Origin: Bradyrhizobium liaoningense
GTDB taxonomy: Bacteria; Pseudomonadota; Alphaproteobacteria; Rhizobiales; Xanthobacteraceae
Length of the DNA stretch: 64,000 nucleotides
Reading direction: 5' to 3'
NCBI RefSeq assembly: GCF_018130825.1
Contig: NZ_JAFCJS010000006.1
Span: forward strand, 310,001 to 374,000
The stretch's first letter is position 1; every line of letters begins with the position of its first letter. Below the pieces are notes generated by a model. The model saw only the letters and a list, made by a program, of their open reading frames with translations. It was not told the DNA's origin and ran no database searches. Positions 27,359 through 35,952 of this stretch are shown here, piece after piece. Made by a program: the position numbers and the translations under genes.

Positions 27359-28225
27359 ATGGCGCATCCACTCTCCCGCATCATCGACCAGCTCAAGCGC
27401 GAGCCGTCACGCACCGGCTCCATCGTCATCACCGTGTTCGGCGATGCCATCGTGCCGCGCGGCGGTTCGGTGTGGCTCGGCACGCTGCTGGAATTCTTCG
27501 AAAGCCTGGATATCGACAGCGGCGTCGTGCGCACCGCGATGTCGCGCCTTGCGGCCGACGGCTGGCTGACGCGCGAAAAGGTCGGCCGCAACAGTTTTTA
27601 TCGCCTGGCCGACAAGGGGCGGCAGACGTTTGAAGCTGCCACGCGCCATATCTACGATCCGCCGCCATCGGACTGGACCGGGCGCTTCGAACTGCTGCTG
27701 ATCGGCAATGGCGGGGACCGCGACGCCTCGCGCGAAGCGCTGCGCAATGCCGGCTTCGGCAGCCCGCTGCCGGGTGTGTGGGTGGCACCATCAGGCGTGC
27801 CGGTGCCGGACGAGGCTGCCGGCGCGATCCGTCTGGAAGTCTCCGCGGAAGACGACAGCGGCCGCCGCCTGCTCAGCGCGAGCTGGCCGCTGGAGCGAAC
27901 TGCGGACGCCTATCTGAAATTCATGAAGACGTTCGAGCCGCTACGCGCCGCGATCGGCCGCGGCACGGACTTGTCCGAAGCCGACGCCTTCACCGCGCGC
28001 ATTCTGCTGATCCACTATTACCGCCGAGTCGTGCTGCGCGATCCGCTGCTGCCGGAGAGTCTCTTACCTGCGGATTGGCCGGGCAGGGCGGCGCGGGAGC
28101 TCTGCGGCGAAATCTATCGCGCGCTGCTTGCCCCGTCCGAACAATGGCTTGATGGCCATGGAACCAATGAAAAGGGGCCATTGTCGCCGGCGCGAAAGCT
28201 GCTGGAACGGAGGTTCGGCGTCTGA
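27359..28225 (+). CDS. paaX: PaaX-family transcriptional regulator of phenylacetate catabolism
   Basis: 288 aa. An N-terminal winged helix (SIVITVFGDAIVPRGGSVWLG, SGVVRTAMSRLAADGWLTREKVGRNSFY) is followed by the PaaX domain and PaaX_C (YLKFMKTFEPLR, ILLIHYYRRVVLRDPLLPESLLP). PaaX represses paa genes and is released by phenylacetyl-CoA (family knowledge). ATG 27359 is the likely start; a TTG at 27323 would add 12 residues. It is followed after 76 nt by paaA in the same direction, with a promoter-like sequence and inverted repeat between. Confidence 0.95.
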   Translation: MAHPLSRIIDQLKREPSRTGSIVITVFGDAIVPRGGSVWLGTLLEFFESLDIDSGVVRTAMSRLAADGWLTREKVGRNSFYRLADKGRQTFEAATRHIYDPPPSDWTGRFELLLIGNGGDRDASREALRNAGFGSPLPGVWVAPSGVPVPDEAAGAIRLEVSAEDDSGRRLLSASWPLERTADAYLKFMKTFEPLRAAIGRGTDLSEADAFTARILLIHYYRRVVLRDPLLPESLLPADWPGRAARELCGEIYRALLAPSEQWLDGHGTNEKGPLSPARKLLERRFGV

Positions 28226-28233
28226 TTTTTATG

Positions 28234-28274
28234 TTACAGAAATATCTTGCATGATGTAATTTTTGTTATATATT
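28234..28274 (+). promoter_or_regulatory. Probable paa operon promoter with candidate PaaX operator
   Basis: The only strongly AT-rich stretch in the area. TTGCAT (28247-28252) and TATATT (28269-28274) are 16 bp apart and make a good sigma-70-like promoter. An inverted repeat TTACA (28234-28238) / TGTAA (28255-28259) brackets the -35 box, placing it well for a repressor such as PaaX. The E. coli PaaX site is different, so operator identity is inferred from position only. Confidence 0.5.
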
Positions 28275-28301
28275 GCCTTCCAATAAAACGGGAGGACGCG
28301 C

Positions 28302-29294
28302 ATGTACACCCAGGCGCTGAACACGGCCGAGACCGATGATCGCGGTCTGGAGGACGCAGGCAAAGCCGCGCAGTTCCAGGCCCGCATCGATGCCGAGGAG
28401 CGTATCGAGCCGAACGACTGGATGCCGGCGGCCTATCGCAAGACGCTCACGCGCCAGATCTCCCAGCACGCTCATTCCGAAATCGTCGGCATGCTGCCCG
28501 AGGGCAACTGGATCACGCGCGCGCCGACACTGCGCCGCAAGGCCGCGCTGCTCGCCAAGGTGCAGGACGAGTGCGGTCACGGGCTCTATCTTTATGCCGC
28601 CGCCGAGACGCTCGGCTCCTCGCGCGAGGAGCTGGTCGATGCGATGCTCGCCGGGAAAGCAAAGTATTCCTCGATCTTCAATTATCCGACGCTGACCTGG
28701 GCCGACATCGGTACCATCGGCTGGCTGGTCGACGGCGCCGCGATCATGAACCAGATCCCGCTGTGCCGCTGCTCCTATGGCCCCTATGCCCGCGCGATGA
28801 TCCGCGTCTGCAAGGAGGAATCGTTCCACCAGCGCCAGGGTTATGAGATCATGCTGACGCTGTGCCGCGGCTCGGACGAGCAGAAGGCGATGGCGCAGGA
28901 CGCGCTGAACCGCTGGTGGTGGCCGGTGCTGATGATGTTCGGCCCGCCGGATGCGACCAGCCAGCACAGCGACACCTCGACGAAATGGAAGATCAAGCGC
29001 TTCTCCAATGACGAGCTGCGCCAGAAGTTCATCGACGCCACCGTGCCGCAGGCGCAATATCTCGGCCTCACCATTCCCGATTCCGGCATGATTCAGGATG
29101 CCGACGGGCACTGGCGCTACAGCGAGATCGACTGGACCGAATTCAAGCAGGTGCTTGCCGGCAACGGCCCTTGCAACCGCGACCGCATGACCGCGCGGCG
29201 CAAAGCCCATGACGAGGGCGCCTGGGTGCGTGAAGCGGCAGCCGCCTATGCCGCCAAGCGCGCCCGGCGCCAGATCGCTCAAGCCGCGGAATAG
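28302..29294 (+). CDS. paaA: Phenylacetyl-CoA epoxidase subunit A (catalytic)
   Basis: 330 aa, full length. Ferritin-like di-iron subunit: ISQHAHSEIVGMLPEGNW, VQDECGHGLYLYAAAE (E-x2-H ligand pair), KEESFHQRQGYEI (second E-x2-H). With PaaC, PaaB, PaaD and PaaE it converts phenylacetyl-CoA to ring-1,2-epoxyphenylacetyl-CoA using O2 and NADPH. GGGAGGA sits before ATG. First gene of the paaABCDE-I-K unit. Confidence 0.97.
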   Translation: MYTQALNTAETDDRGLEDAGKAAQFQARIDAEERIEPNDWMPAAYRKTLTRQISQHAHSEIVGMLPEGNWITRAPTLRRKAALLAKVQDECGHGLYLYAAAETLGSSREELVDAMLAGKAKYSSIFNYPTLTWADIGTIGWLVDGAAIMNQIPLCRCSYGPYARAMIRVCKEESFHQRQGYEIMLTLCRGSDEQKAMAQDALNRWWWPVLMMFGPPDATSQHSDTSTKWKIKRFSNDELRQKFIDATVPQAQYLGLTIPDSGMIQDADGHWRYSEIDWTEFKQVLAGNGPCNRDRMTARRKAHDEGAWVREAAAAYAAKRARRQIAQAAE

Positions 29295-29304
29295 GGAGAT
29301 CGAT

Positions 29305-29592
29305 ATGGTCACGCCGAACACGCCGCTGTGGGAAGTCTTCATTCGCAGCCGCAACGGGCTCGCGCACAAGCATGTGGGATCCCTGCATGCGAGCGACGCG
29401 ACGATGGCGCTGCAAGCTGCGCGCGACATCTACACCCGCCGCGGTGAGGGCCTGTCGATCTGGGTCGTGCCGTCCACCGCGATCACCGCGAGCGATCCTG
29501 CCGAGAAGGGCATGATGTTCGAGCCGGCGGAGTCGAAGATCTACCGGCACCCGACGTTCTACGAAGTGCCGGAAGAAGTGGGGCATATGTGA
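29305..29592 (+). CDS. paaB: Phenylacetyl-CoA epoxidase subunit B
   Basis: 95 aa, normal length. TPLWEVFIRSRNGLAHKHVG and the C-terminal YRHPTFYEVPEEVGHM are diagnostic. PaaB is a small structural subunit that bridges PaaAC dimers. ATG 29305 follows a GGGAGA site; the frame extends upstream into paaA but that is not used. The stop overlaps the paaC ATG (TGATG). Confidence 0.97.
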   Translation: MVTPNTPLWEVFIRSRNGLAHKHVGSLHASDATMALQAARDIYTRRGEGLSIWVVPSTAITASDPAEKGMMFEPAESKIYRHPTFYEVPEEVGHM

Positions 29593-30368
29593 TGGCGGTC
29601 GCCAACATCCAGGTCTCCGAAACGCCGCTGGTGCTCTACGCGGTGCGCCGCGCCGACGATGCGCTGATCCTCGGCCACAGGCTGTCGGAATGGTGCGGAC
29701 ATGCGCCGATGCTGGAAGAGGACATGGCCCTCTCCAACATCGCGCTCGACCTGATCGGCCAGGCGCGCGAGCTCTATTCCTTTGCCGCCAAGACCGAAGG
29801 CAAGGACAACGACGAGGATAAGCTCGCATACTTGCGCGACGTCCGGCAGTACCGCAATCTGCTGCTGGTCGAGCAGCCGAATGGCGACTTTGCGCGGACG
29901 CTGGTGCGGCAGTTCTTCTACTCCGCTTTCGCCGATCTTTACTGGCGCGCTATGATGACCTCACGTGATGCGACGCTGGCGGCGATTGCCGCCAAGTCGG
30001 AGAAGGAGAGCGCCTATCATCTGCGCCATGCCTCGGAATGGATCATCCGGCTCGGCGACGGAACGGACGAAAGCCACGCCCGCGCGCAAGAAGCGATCGA
30101 TCACCTCTGGGCCTTCACGGGCGAGATGTTTGCCGTCGACGACGGCGAGCGCGCGCTGATCCATGCCGGCATTGTCGTCGATCCCGCCACCTTGCGCGGC
30201 CGCTGGCTGACGACGATCTCGGGTGTCGCCCGTGAAGCAACGCTCAAGCTGCCGCAGAACGACTGGATGCAGCAGGGCGGCCGCGTGGGCCGCCATAGCG
30301 AACATCTCGGCCATCTCCTGTCCGAGCTGCAATCGATGCAGCGAACTTTTCCGGGGCTGACATGGTGA
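29592..30368 (+). CDS. paaC: Phenylacetyl-CoA epoxidase subunit C (structural)
   Basis: 258 aa ferritin-like structural partner of PaaA. LVLYAVRRADDALILGHRLSEW-type opening, LEEDMALSNIALDLIGQARELY, and KSEKESAYHLRHASEWIIRLGDGT are conserved in PaaC, which lacks a working di-iron site. ATG 29592 overlaps the paaB stop; GTG 29589 would add one residue. Confidence 0.97.
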   Translation: MAVANIQVSETPLVLYAVRRADDALILGHRLSEWCGHAPMLEEDMALSNIALDLIGQARELYSFAAKTEGKDNDEDKLAYLRDVRQYRNLLLVEQPNGDFARTLVRQFFYSAFADLYWRAMMTSRDATLAAIAAKSEKESAYHLRHASEWIIRLGDGTDESHARAQEAIDHLWAFTGEMFAVDDGERALIHAGIVVDPATLRGRWLTTISGVAREATLKLPQNDWMQQGGRVGRHSEHLGHLLSELQSMQRTFPGLTW

Positions 30369-30865
30369 CGGTCGTCAATGACAACGCCGTGCTGCGCCAG
30401 CGCGCCTGGGATGCCGCGGCGAGCGTGGTCGATCCTGAAATCCCGGTGTTGAGCATTGCCGATCTCGGCGTGCTGCGTGATGTCGTTCTCGACGGCGATC
30501 ATGTCGAAGTCGCGATCACCCCGACCTATTCGGGCTGCCCGGCCATGAACATGATTGCGCTCGAAATCGAGATCGCGCTGGAGCGCGCCGGCTTCATTCG
30601 GCCCAAAGTCCGCACCGTGCTGTCGCCGGCCTGGACGACGGACTGGATGAGCGAGGAGGGGCGCCACAAGCTGCGCGCCTACGGCATTGCGCCACCGCAA
30701 GCCTCAAGCTCGCGCCGCGCGCTGTTCGGCGAGCAGACCGTCGCGTGCCCGCAGTGCGGCTCCGACAAGACCGAGCTGCTGTCCGAATTCGGCTCGACCT
30801 CCTGCAAGGCGCTCTGGCGCTGCAAGGCCTGCCGCGAACCGTTCGACTACTTCAAGTGTCATTGA
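30362..30865 (+). CDS. paaD: PaaD, Fe-S/maturation factor of phenylacetyl-CoA epoxidase
   Basis: 167 aa. N-terminal DUF59/MIP18 domain (VVDPEIPVLSIADLGVLRDV, TPTYSGCPAMNMI) and a C-terminal Cys ribbon: CPQCGSD ... SC ... CKAC ... KCH. PaaD is needed for active epoxidase, probably by helping Fe-S assembly of PaaE. It overlaps paaC by 7 nt. Confidence 0.96.
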   Translation: MVTVVNDNAVLRQRAWDAAASVVDPEIPVLSIADLGVLRDVVLDGDHVEVAITPTYSGCPAMNMIALEIEIALERAGFIRPKVRTVLSPAWTTDWMSEEGRHKLRAYGIAPPQASSSRRALFGEQTVACPQCGSDKTELLSEFGSTSCKALWRCKACREPFDYFKCH

Positions 30866-30867
30866 TC

Positions 30868-31950
30868 ATGTCCGCAGCCGCACCGCGCTTCCACCGCCTG
30901 ATCGTCAGCGACCTCCGCCGCGAGGCCTCCGACGCTGTCTCGATGACGTTTGTCATTCCCGGTGAGCTTGCCGGCGACTACGCCTTCACGCCCGGCCAGT
31001 ACCTGACGCTGCGGACCACGCTCGACGGTGAAGAGGTGCGCCGTTCCTATTCGATCTGTTCCGGCCCCGATGACGGCGAGATCCGCATTGCCGTGAAGAA
31101 GGTCGATGGCGGCGCGTTTTCGAGCTGGGCAGCCGAAGATCTCAAGTGTGGCGACGAGCTCGATGTGATGACGCCGACGGGCCGTTTCGGCGTTGTGCCG
31201 CCTGCCGACGCCGGGCGCATCCATGTCGGCTTTGCCGCGGGCTCCGGTATCACGCCGATCCTGTCGATCGTGAAGGGCGTGCTCGCGCGGGAGCCGGACA
31301 GCCGCTTCTTCCTGTTCTACGGCAACCGCACCACCGACAACATCATGTTCCTCGAAGCGCTTGAGGAGATGAAGGACCGCTTCATCGATCGTCTTTCGAT
31401 CTTCCACGTCATTTCCGGCGAGGAGCAGGACATCCCGATCCTGCATGGCCGGCTCGACGGTGAGAAGGTGAGGGTTCTGCTCCGCTCGCTGGTACCGGCA
31501 GGAAGCGTCGATCACGTCTTCATCTGCGGTCCATCAGGCATGAGCGAGGAGATCGAGGCGAGCTGCCGCGCTCTCGGCATCGCGGACGAACGCATCCACG
31601 TCGAGCGCTTCGTCTCCGAATTCGGCGGCAAGCCGCGGCCGAAGAAGGCCGTCGCGCCCGACGCGCCGCCGAAGGCGATCGCCTCGCTGATCATCGACGG
31701 CAAGCGCCGCGACGTCCCGGTCGCGGAGGACGAGGCCATCCTCGATGCTGCGCTGCGCGCCGGTGTTGATCTGCCCTTCGCCTGCAAGGGCGGCATGTGC
31801 TCGACTTGCCGCGCAAAACTGGTCGAGGGCGAGGCGCCGATGGACATCAACTATTCGCTGGAGCCGTGGGAGCTCAAGGCCGGTTTTGTTCTCACCTGCC
31901 AGGCCAAGCCTTCTACGGAGCGTGTCGTCGTCGACTACGACCACGTTTGA
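30868..31950 (+). CDS. paaE: Phenylacetyl-CoA epoxidase reductase subunit
   Basis: 360 aa. Ferredoxin-NADP reductase module: RRSYSICSGPDDG for FAD, GFAAGSGITPILSIVK for NADPH. A plant-type 2Fe-2S domain sits at the C-terminus (CKGGMCSTCRAK with a distal Cys in LTCQAKP). It passes electrons from NADPH to the PaaAC di-iron centre. ATG 30868 is 2 nt after the paaD stop. Confidence 0.97.
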   Translation: MSAAAPRFHRLIVSDLRREASDAVSMTFVIPGELAGDYAFTPGQYLTLRTTLDGEEVRRSYSICSGPDDGEIRIAVKKVDGGAFSSWAAEDLKCGDELDVMTPTGRFGVVPPADAGRIHVGFAAGSGITPILSIVKGVLAREPDSRFFLFYGNRTTDNIMFLEALEEMKDRFIDRLSIFHVISGEEQDIPILHGRLDGEKVRVLLRSLVPAGSVDHVFICGPSGMSEEIEASCRALGIADERIHVERFVSEFGGKPRPKKAVAPDAPPKAIASLIIDGKRRDVPVAEDEAILDAALRAGVDLPFACKGGMCSTCRAKLVEGEAPMDINYSLEPWELKAGFVLTCQAKPSTERVVVDYDHV

Positions 31951-32001
31951 CAGTGTTGTCCAACCAGCAGAACATTGCGTGCAAACAGCCGGGAGAAGCG
32001 C

Positions 32002-32451
32002 GTGAACGTCAAAGCCGCCCTGTCGCCTGAGGATATCGCCCGCGCCTGCGCCGACGCAATGTGGGCCGAGGACGATGCCTCCAAAGGTCTCGGCATGGAG
32101 ATCGTCGAGATCGGCCCGGGCTTCGCGACGCTGGCCATGACGGTGCGGCCGGACATGGTCAACGGCCAGCGCATCGCGCATGGCGGCTTCATCTTCACGC
32201 TCGCCGATTCAGCCTTCGCGTTCGCCTGCAACTCGCACAATGAACGCGTGGTTGCGGCGCAAGGGCAGATCACCTTCATCAAGCCCGGCAGGCTCGGCGA
32301 CCGCCTCATAGCGAAGGCGCGAGAGATCACCCGCAGCGGCCGCTCCGGCATTTACGACGTGCGCGTTACCGTCGGTGATGCTGTCATCGCGGAATTCCGC
32401 GGGCACTCGCGTGTCATTCCCGGCACGTGGCTGCCGGCGCAAGATCAATAA
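32002..32451 (+). CDS. paaI: Hydroxyphenylacetyl-CoA thioesterase
   Basis: 149 aa hotdog-fold thioesterase. NGQRIAHGGFIFTLADSAFAF carries the HGG motif and the catalytic Asp of the PaaI group. It hydrolyses stalled CoA esters and protects the CoA pool. GTG 32002 is chosen because GGGAGA lies six bases upstream; the 51-nt gap from paaE is the largest within the operon so far. Confidence 0.93.
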   Translation: MNVKAALSPEDIARACADAMWAEDDASKGLGMEIVEIGPGFATLAMTVRPDMVNGQRIAHGGFIFTLADSAFAFACNSHNERVVAAQGQITFIKPGRLGDRLIAKAREITRSGRSGIYDVRVTVGDAVIAEFRGHSRVIPGTWLPAQDQ

Positions 32452-32492
32452 GACGAAAGAAGAAAAGAGCAAACCAATGTGGGGAAACGAGC

Positions 32493-33824
32493 ATGGCTCT
32501 GACGAGGCGCAAGGAAGGTGCCAGTACCTATAGTGCCGAGATGGACGCGCGTGAGCGCGCGTCGCGCGACGAGATCATGGCGCTGCAGAAGCAGCGGCTG
32601 GCCTGGTCGCTGAAGCACGCCTACGACAATGTCGCACATTACCGCAAGGCGTTCGACACGGCCGGCGTGCATCCGTCCGACTTTCGCGAGCTCTCCGATC
32701 TCGCAAAATTTCCGTTCACGGTGAAGACGGACCTGCGCGACAACTATCCCTTCAACATGTTCGCCGTGCCGCGCGAAAAACTGGTGCGCGTGCATGCCTC
32801 CTCCGGCACGACCGGCAAGCCGATCGTCGTGGGCTATACCCAGTGCGACATCGATACCTGGTCCGAGGTGATGGCGCGCTCGATCCGCGCCGCCGGCGGT
32901 CGCACCGGCATGATCATCCACAACGCCTACGGCTATGGCCTCTTCACCGGCGGTCTCGGCGTGCACTACGGCGCCGAAAAACTCGGCTGCACGGTGGTGC
33001 CGATCTCCGGCGGCATGACCGAGCGGCAGGTGCAGCTCATCAACGACTTCCGGCCCGACATCATCACGGTGACGCCGAGCTACATGCTGGCGATTCTCGA
33101 CGAGTTCAAGCGCCAGAAGCTCGATCCGCGCCAGTGCTCCCTCAAGGTCGGTATCTTTGGCGCCGAGCCCTGGACCAATGCGATGCGCGGCGAGATCGAG
33201 GACGCCTTCGACATGGATGCGACCGACATCTATGGCCTCTCCGAGGTCATCGGGCCCGGCGTCGCGCAGGAGTGCATCGAGACCAAGGACGGTCTGCATA
33301 TCTGGGAGGATCATTTCTATCCTGAAGTGATCGATCCCGAGACGGGTGCGGTGCTGCCTGATGGCGAGAAGGGCGAGCTGGTCTTCACCTCGCTCACCAA
33401 GGAAGCTTTTCCGGTGATCCGCTATCGCACCCGCGACCTGACGCGGCTGCTGCCGGGCACGGCGCGGCCGGGCATGCGGCGGATGGAGAAGGTGACGGGA
33501 CGCTCGGACGACATGATCATCCTGCGCGGCGTCAATCTGTTCCCGACCCAGATCGAGGAGGTGTTGCTGGCGACCGACTGGTGCGGCGGCCATTTCATCC
33601 TCGAGCTGACCCGCGAGGGCCGGATGGACGAACTGACCATCATCGCCGAGGCTCGGCCCGAGAGCTGGGACGGCCGCGGGCTCGTCGATCATGCGGAGCG
33701 GATCGCGACCCACATCAAGAACACGATTGGCGTCAGTTCGAGGGTTCAGGTGGTCGCGCCGGCAACGTTGGAGCGCTCGCTCGGCAAGGCCAAGCGGCTC
33801 TACGACAAGCGGCCCAAGGAATGA
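32493..33824 (+). CDS. paaK: Phenylacetate-CoA ligase
   Basis: 443 aa, normal length. ATP/AMP motif HASSGTTGKPIVVGYT; IYGLSEVIGPG and the C-terminal RSDDMIILRGVNLFPTQIEE domain. It activates phenylacetate to phenylacetyl-CoA, the first step of the pathway and the source of the PaaX inducer. ATG 32493 follows GTGGGGAAA. A terminator-like hairpin lies 38 nt after the stop, marking the likely operon end. Confidence 0.97.
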   Translation: MALTRRKEGASTYSAEMDARERASRDEIMALQKQRLAWSLKHAYDNVAHYRKAFDTAGVHPSDFRELSDLAKFPFTVKTDLRDNYPFNMFAVPREKLVRVHASSGTTGKPIVVGYTQCDIDTWSEVMARSIRAAGGRTGMIIHNAYGYGLFTGGLGVHYGAEKLGCTVVPISGGMTERQVQLINDFRPDIITVTPSYMLAILDEFKRQKLDPRQCSLKVGIFGAEPWTNAMRGEIEDAFDMDATDIYGLSEVIGPGVAQECIETKDGLHIWEDHFYPEVIDPETGAVLPDGEKGELVFTSLTKEAFPVIRYRTRDLTRLLPGTARPGMRRMEKVTGRSDDMIILRGVNLFPTQIEEVLLATDWCGGHFILELTREGRMDELTIIAEARPESWDGRGLVDHAERIATHIKNTIGVSSRVQVVAPATLERSLGKAKRLYDKRPKE

Positions 33825-33861
33825 CTTGGCGGATTGACTTGACCGGCCCCAAAGGCGACAA

Positions 33862-33889
33862 GGCCCGCGAGAAATCGCGGGTCTTTCCT
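33862..33889 (+). terminator. Probable intrinsic terminator of the paa operon
   Basis: GGCCCGCGA-GAAA-TCGCGGGTC, a 9-bp stem (one G-T pair) with a GAAA tetraloop, followed by TTTCCT. It ends one base before the ATG chosen for the next gene, so that gene would be expressed from read-through or its start lies further in. The T tail is short, so termination may be partial. Confidence 0.65.
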
Positions 33890-34894
33890 ATGTCGCCAGC
33901 CGATGCCAAAACCGTCGAAGCGCGCTGTGTGCGCCTCAACGCCAAAGCTGAAAACGCCACGGCGCTTGCGCCAGTCGTCGAGCACCAGATCCTTGCGCGC
34001 GGGCCGAACGACCTCCTCATCGAGGTGAAGGCCGCCGCCGTCAATCCCTCCGACGTCAAGGCCGCGACCGGGCTGATGGCCTATGCCGTGTTCCCCCGGA
34101 CCCCTGGCCGCGACTACGCCGGCGTGGTGATCGACGGGCCTGCGGGCACAGTGGGGCGCGAAGTGTTCGGCTCGTCCGGCGATCTCGGCATCCGCCGCGA
34201 CGGCACCCACGCAACCCATCTCGTCGTCGAGGCCGATGCGGTCGTGGAGAAGCCAAAGACGGTGTCCTGGGAGGAGGCCGCCGGCATCGGCGTGCCCTTC
34301 GTCACCGCGATGGAAGGCTTTCGCCGCGCCGGCGTGCCGAAGAGCGGCGAGACCGTTCTGGTATTCGGCGTCAACGGCAAGGTCGGCCAGGCTGCAGTGC
34401 AGATCGCGACCTGGCAGGGCGCGCGCGTCATCGGCGTGGTGCGCAAGGCGGAAGCCTATGAAGGCCACGCCAACGCGCCCATCGAGGTGATCGACGCCTC
34501 CGCCACCGACGTTGCCACGCGCGTGCGCGAATTGACCGGCGGCAAAGGCGCCGACATCGTCTTCAATACGGTCGGCGATCCCTATTTCCAGGCCGCGCAC
34601 AAGTCGCTTGCCTTGCGCGGCCGCCAGATCCTGATCGCCGCGATCGACCGCATCGTGCAGTTCAACATCCTCGAATTCTACCGCGGCCAGCACACCTATG
34701 TCGGCATCGACACGCTCGGCCTGTCCTCCGCCGCGACGGGTGCGGTGCTGCGCGACCTCGGCCCGGGCTTTGCGAGCGACCATCTGAAGCCGTTCCCGAT
34801 CAAGGCAAACGCGATCTATCCGCTGGAGCGCGCGAAGGAGGCGTATGTCGCGGTCGCCGGCTCGTCGCGTGACCGCGTGATCCTGAAGCCGTGA
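33890..34894 (+). CDS. Zinc-independent alcohol dehydrogenase / quinone oxidoreductase family
   Basis: 334 aa MDR-superfamily enzyme: VKAAAVNPSDVKAATGL, PRTPGRDYAGVV, nucleotide-binding VLVFGVNGKVGQAAVQIA. No structural-zinc Cys cluster, so it resembles NADPH:quinone reductase. The start is uncertain. ATG 33821 overlaps the paaK stop but would place the terminator hairpin inside the gene. ATG 33890 abuts that hairpin and lacks a clear ribosome site. Its role next to paaK is unknown. Confidence 0.82.
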   Translation: MSPADAKTVEARCVRLNAKAENATALAPVVEHQILARGPNDLLIEVKAAAVNPSDVKAATGLMAYAVFPRTPGRDYAGVVIDGPAGTVGREVFGSSGDLGIRRDGTHATHLVVEADAVVEKPKTVSWEEAAGIGVPFVTAMEGFRRAGVPKSGETVLVFGVNGKVGQAAVQIATWQGARVIGVVRKAEAYEGHANAPIEVIDASATDVATRVRELTGGKGADIVFNTVGDPYFQAAHKSLALRGRQILIAAIDRIVQFNILEFYRGQHTYVGIDTLGLSSAATGAVLRDLGPGFASDHLKPFPIKANAIYPLERAKEAYVAVAGSSRDRVILKP

Positions 34895-34896
34895 CG

Positions 34897-35952
34897 ATGG
34901 AATCCGCCCAGCTCGTCATCCTCGCCGGTCTCGCCATCGGCCTCGTCTACGGCGCCGTCGGCTTGCTCAGCGGCTTCTGCCTGATGAGCAGCATGCGCGG
35001 CTTTCTGGCGGAGGGCGACGGGCGACTGGTGCGCACCTATGCGCTGGCGATCGCGGTTGCGATTGCCGCGAGCCAGTTCCTTGCGGGAAGCGGCATGGTC
35101 GATCTTGGCAAGTCGATCTATTTGCAACAGACCTTCTCGGTGCCGGTGCTGTTCCTCGGCGGGCTGCTGTTCGGCTACGGCATGGTGCTGTCGAATGGCT
35201 GCGGCTCGCGCGCGCTGGTGCTGCTCGGCCGCGGCAATCTTCGCTCCTTCGTCGTCGTGATCGTGCTGGCCATCGCTGCGCAGATGGCGCTCAAGGGCCT
35301 GATCGCACCGGCGCGCATTGCGCTGGTTCAGGCCTCGCAGACGACCGTCAACGCGAATTCGCTGCCGTCCGTGCTGGCGACGCTGGGTCTCACGGATGCG
35401 CTTTCGCGCTCGCTTGCCGCTGCCGCGATTGTCGTCGCGCTGATCCTGTTCGCATTTGCGCATCCGGCGTTCCGCCGCTCGCCCGGCCAGATCGCAGGCG
35501 GCATCATCGTGGGCCTCCTCGTCGCCGGCGGCTGGTACGTCACCGGCTATCTCGGTGCCGACGACTTCAATCCGGTCCCGGTGACCTCACTCACCTTCAT
35601 CGCGCCGATCGCGGACGCCCTGCAATACGCCATGCTCTCGACCGGACTGACGCTCAACTTCGGCATTGCGACAGTTGCCGGCGTCTTCGCCGGCAGTCTG
35701 GTCACCGCACTCGCTACTGGCCGCTTCAAGCTTGAAGGCTATTCATCGCCACGCCACATGCTGCGCTCGGGCACCGGTGCCGCGCTGATGGGGATCGGCG
35801 GCGTGATGGCGTTCGGCTGCTCGATCGGGCAGGGGCTCACCGGTCTCTCGACCCTCGCGCTGGGCTCGCTCATTGCGGTCGCCGGCATCCTTCTCGGTAC
35901 AGCCGCTGGTCTGCGCGGAAGCTTGCGCGTTCAGCCGCTCGCGGTGGCCTGA
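34897..35952 (+). CDS. YeeE/YedE family (sulfur-compound) transporter
   Basis: 351 aa integral membrane protein of two homologous halves with about ten helices. Cys-containing motifs SGFCLMSS, SNGCGSRALV and FGCSIGQGLTGL are those of the YeeE/YedE family, where one member (TsuA) takes up thiosulfate through Cys relay sites. GTG 34891 overlapping the previous stop (GTGA) is an alternative start. The 3' end overlaps the convergent EamA gene by 22 nt. A sulfite-oxidase-like gene lies 3.7 kb away; any link is speculative. Confidence 0.88.
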   Translation: MESAQLVILAGLAIGLVYGAVGLLSGFCLMSSMRGFLAEGDGRLVRTYALAIAVAIAASQFLAGSGMVDLGKSIYLQQTFSVPVLFLGGLLFGYGMVLSNGCGSRALVLLGRGNLRSFVVVIVLAIAAQMALKGLIAPARIALVQASQTTVNANSLPSVLATLGLTDALSRSLAAAAIVVALILFAFAHPAFRRSPGQIAGGIIVGLLVAGGWYVTGYLGADDFNPVPVTSLTFIAPIADALQYAMLSTGLTLNFGIATVAGVFAGSLVTALATGRFKLEGYSSPRHMLRSGTGAALMGIGGVMAFGCSIGQGLTGLSTLALGSLIAVAGILLGTAAGLRGSLRVQPLAVA

